NCBI GenBank assembly: GCA_036260395.1
Contig: DASZZY010000046.1
Coordinates: 1-5,401, forward strand
DNA: 5,401 nucleotides
Source: DASZZY01 sp036260395
GTDB lineage: Bacteria > Actinomycetota > UBA4738 > CALAEC01
Direction: 5' to 3'
Positions 5,301 to 5,401 of the stretch are shown here, in pieces. The translations under genes were made by a program, and so were the position numbers. The notes below the pieces were generated by a model. It searched no databases, had not been told where the DNA came from, and was given only the letters and a program-made list of their open reading frames with translations. The stretch's first letter is position 1, and each line of letters starts with the position of its first letter.

Positions 5301-5401
5301 ATGCCTGCCGTCACGCTCCGGGCCGCGGCGCTGTCGGCGGCCACGGCGCTGGCCTTGTCGGCCTGCGCCGGACCGCCCTCCAGGGACCCCGCCGCGGCCG
5401 G
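5301..5401 (+). CDS. Putative lipoprotein, 5' end only (runs off window)
   Basis: An open frame of 33 codons from ATG 5301 to the right edge. It begins with a compact type II signal peptide: a short n-region with Arg7, a hydrophobic Ala/Leu stretch at residues 8-18, and a lipobox L-S-A-C at 19-22, so Cys22 would be lipidated after cleavage by signal peptidase II. After it comes a Gly/Pro/Ser/Ala-rich linker typical of exported lipoproteins. GGAGGG directly abuts the ATG, too close for a normal ribosome site. An in-frame GTG at 5262 could add 13 residues but would lengthen the n-region and overlap the inverted repeat. The mature domain is outside the window, so no function can be given; substrate-binding proteins of transporters are common among such genes. 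It is divergent from the dioxygenase gene with a 79-bp gap. Confidence 0.65.
   Translation, partial: MPAVTLRAAALSAATALALSACAGPPSRDPAAA

Noticed and set aside
5222..5344. N-terminal extension of the dioxygenase to the ATG at 5344
   Set aside because: The extra 41 residues are not like the family, cover the predicted promoter and the divergent lipoprotein start, and the GTG at 5221 has a near-ideal ribosome site.

Overview
This is a GC-rich window, very roughly 70% or more G+C by eye, with strong G/C preference at third codon positions, GTG and TTG starts, and -10 elements of the TAnnnT type. It looks like chromosomal DNA of an actinomycete-like bacterium, probably a poorly sampled soil or sediment lineage. 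The sequence alone does not fix the taxon. I see no mobile element, CRISPR array, tRNA or rRNA.

Left part (1-1765): an acyl-CoA dehydrogenase on the minus strand, cut by the left edge, diverges from a TetR-family regulator on the plus strand. The 96-bp gap holds a perfect 16-bp palindrome. It overlaps the -10/start region of a predicted dehydrogenase promoter and the expected -35 zone of the regulator's own promoter. This is the classic layout of a locally acting, self-regulated TetR repressor controlling acyl-CoA oxidation.

Middle part (1766-4083): 12 bp after the regulator comes a polytopic membrane protein resembling GT-C/DUF2029-type glycosyltransferases, then an alpha/beta hydrolase with a complete Ser-Asp-His triad. 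The membrane-protein frame runs about 200 bp into the hydrolase gene. Its last hundred or so residues look like out-of-frame translation, so a lost stop codon or a one-base error near 3000-3100 is likely.

Right part (4084-5401): convergent to the hydrolase is a complete 4-hydroxyphenylpyruvate dioxygenase (tyrosine catabolism to homogentisate) with all iron ligands and substrate residues in place. It starts at a GTG behind a strong Shine-Dalgarno sequence. Divergent from it, the first 33 codons of a lipoprotein gene run off the right edge. The 79-bp gap between these two carries a TATAGT -10 element and a GGAAC-N5-GTTCC inverted repeat that could be an operator.

The genes appear to be ordinary catabolic and envelope functions in separate transcription units. 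I found no convincing new multi-gene system. The most useful leads are the two candidate operators, the odd gene overlap, and a Lys/Arg-rich insertion in the dehydrogenase.
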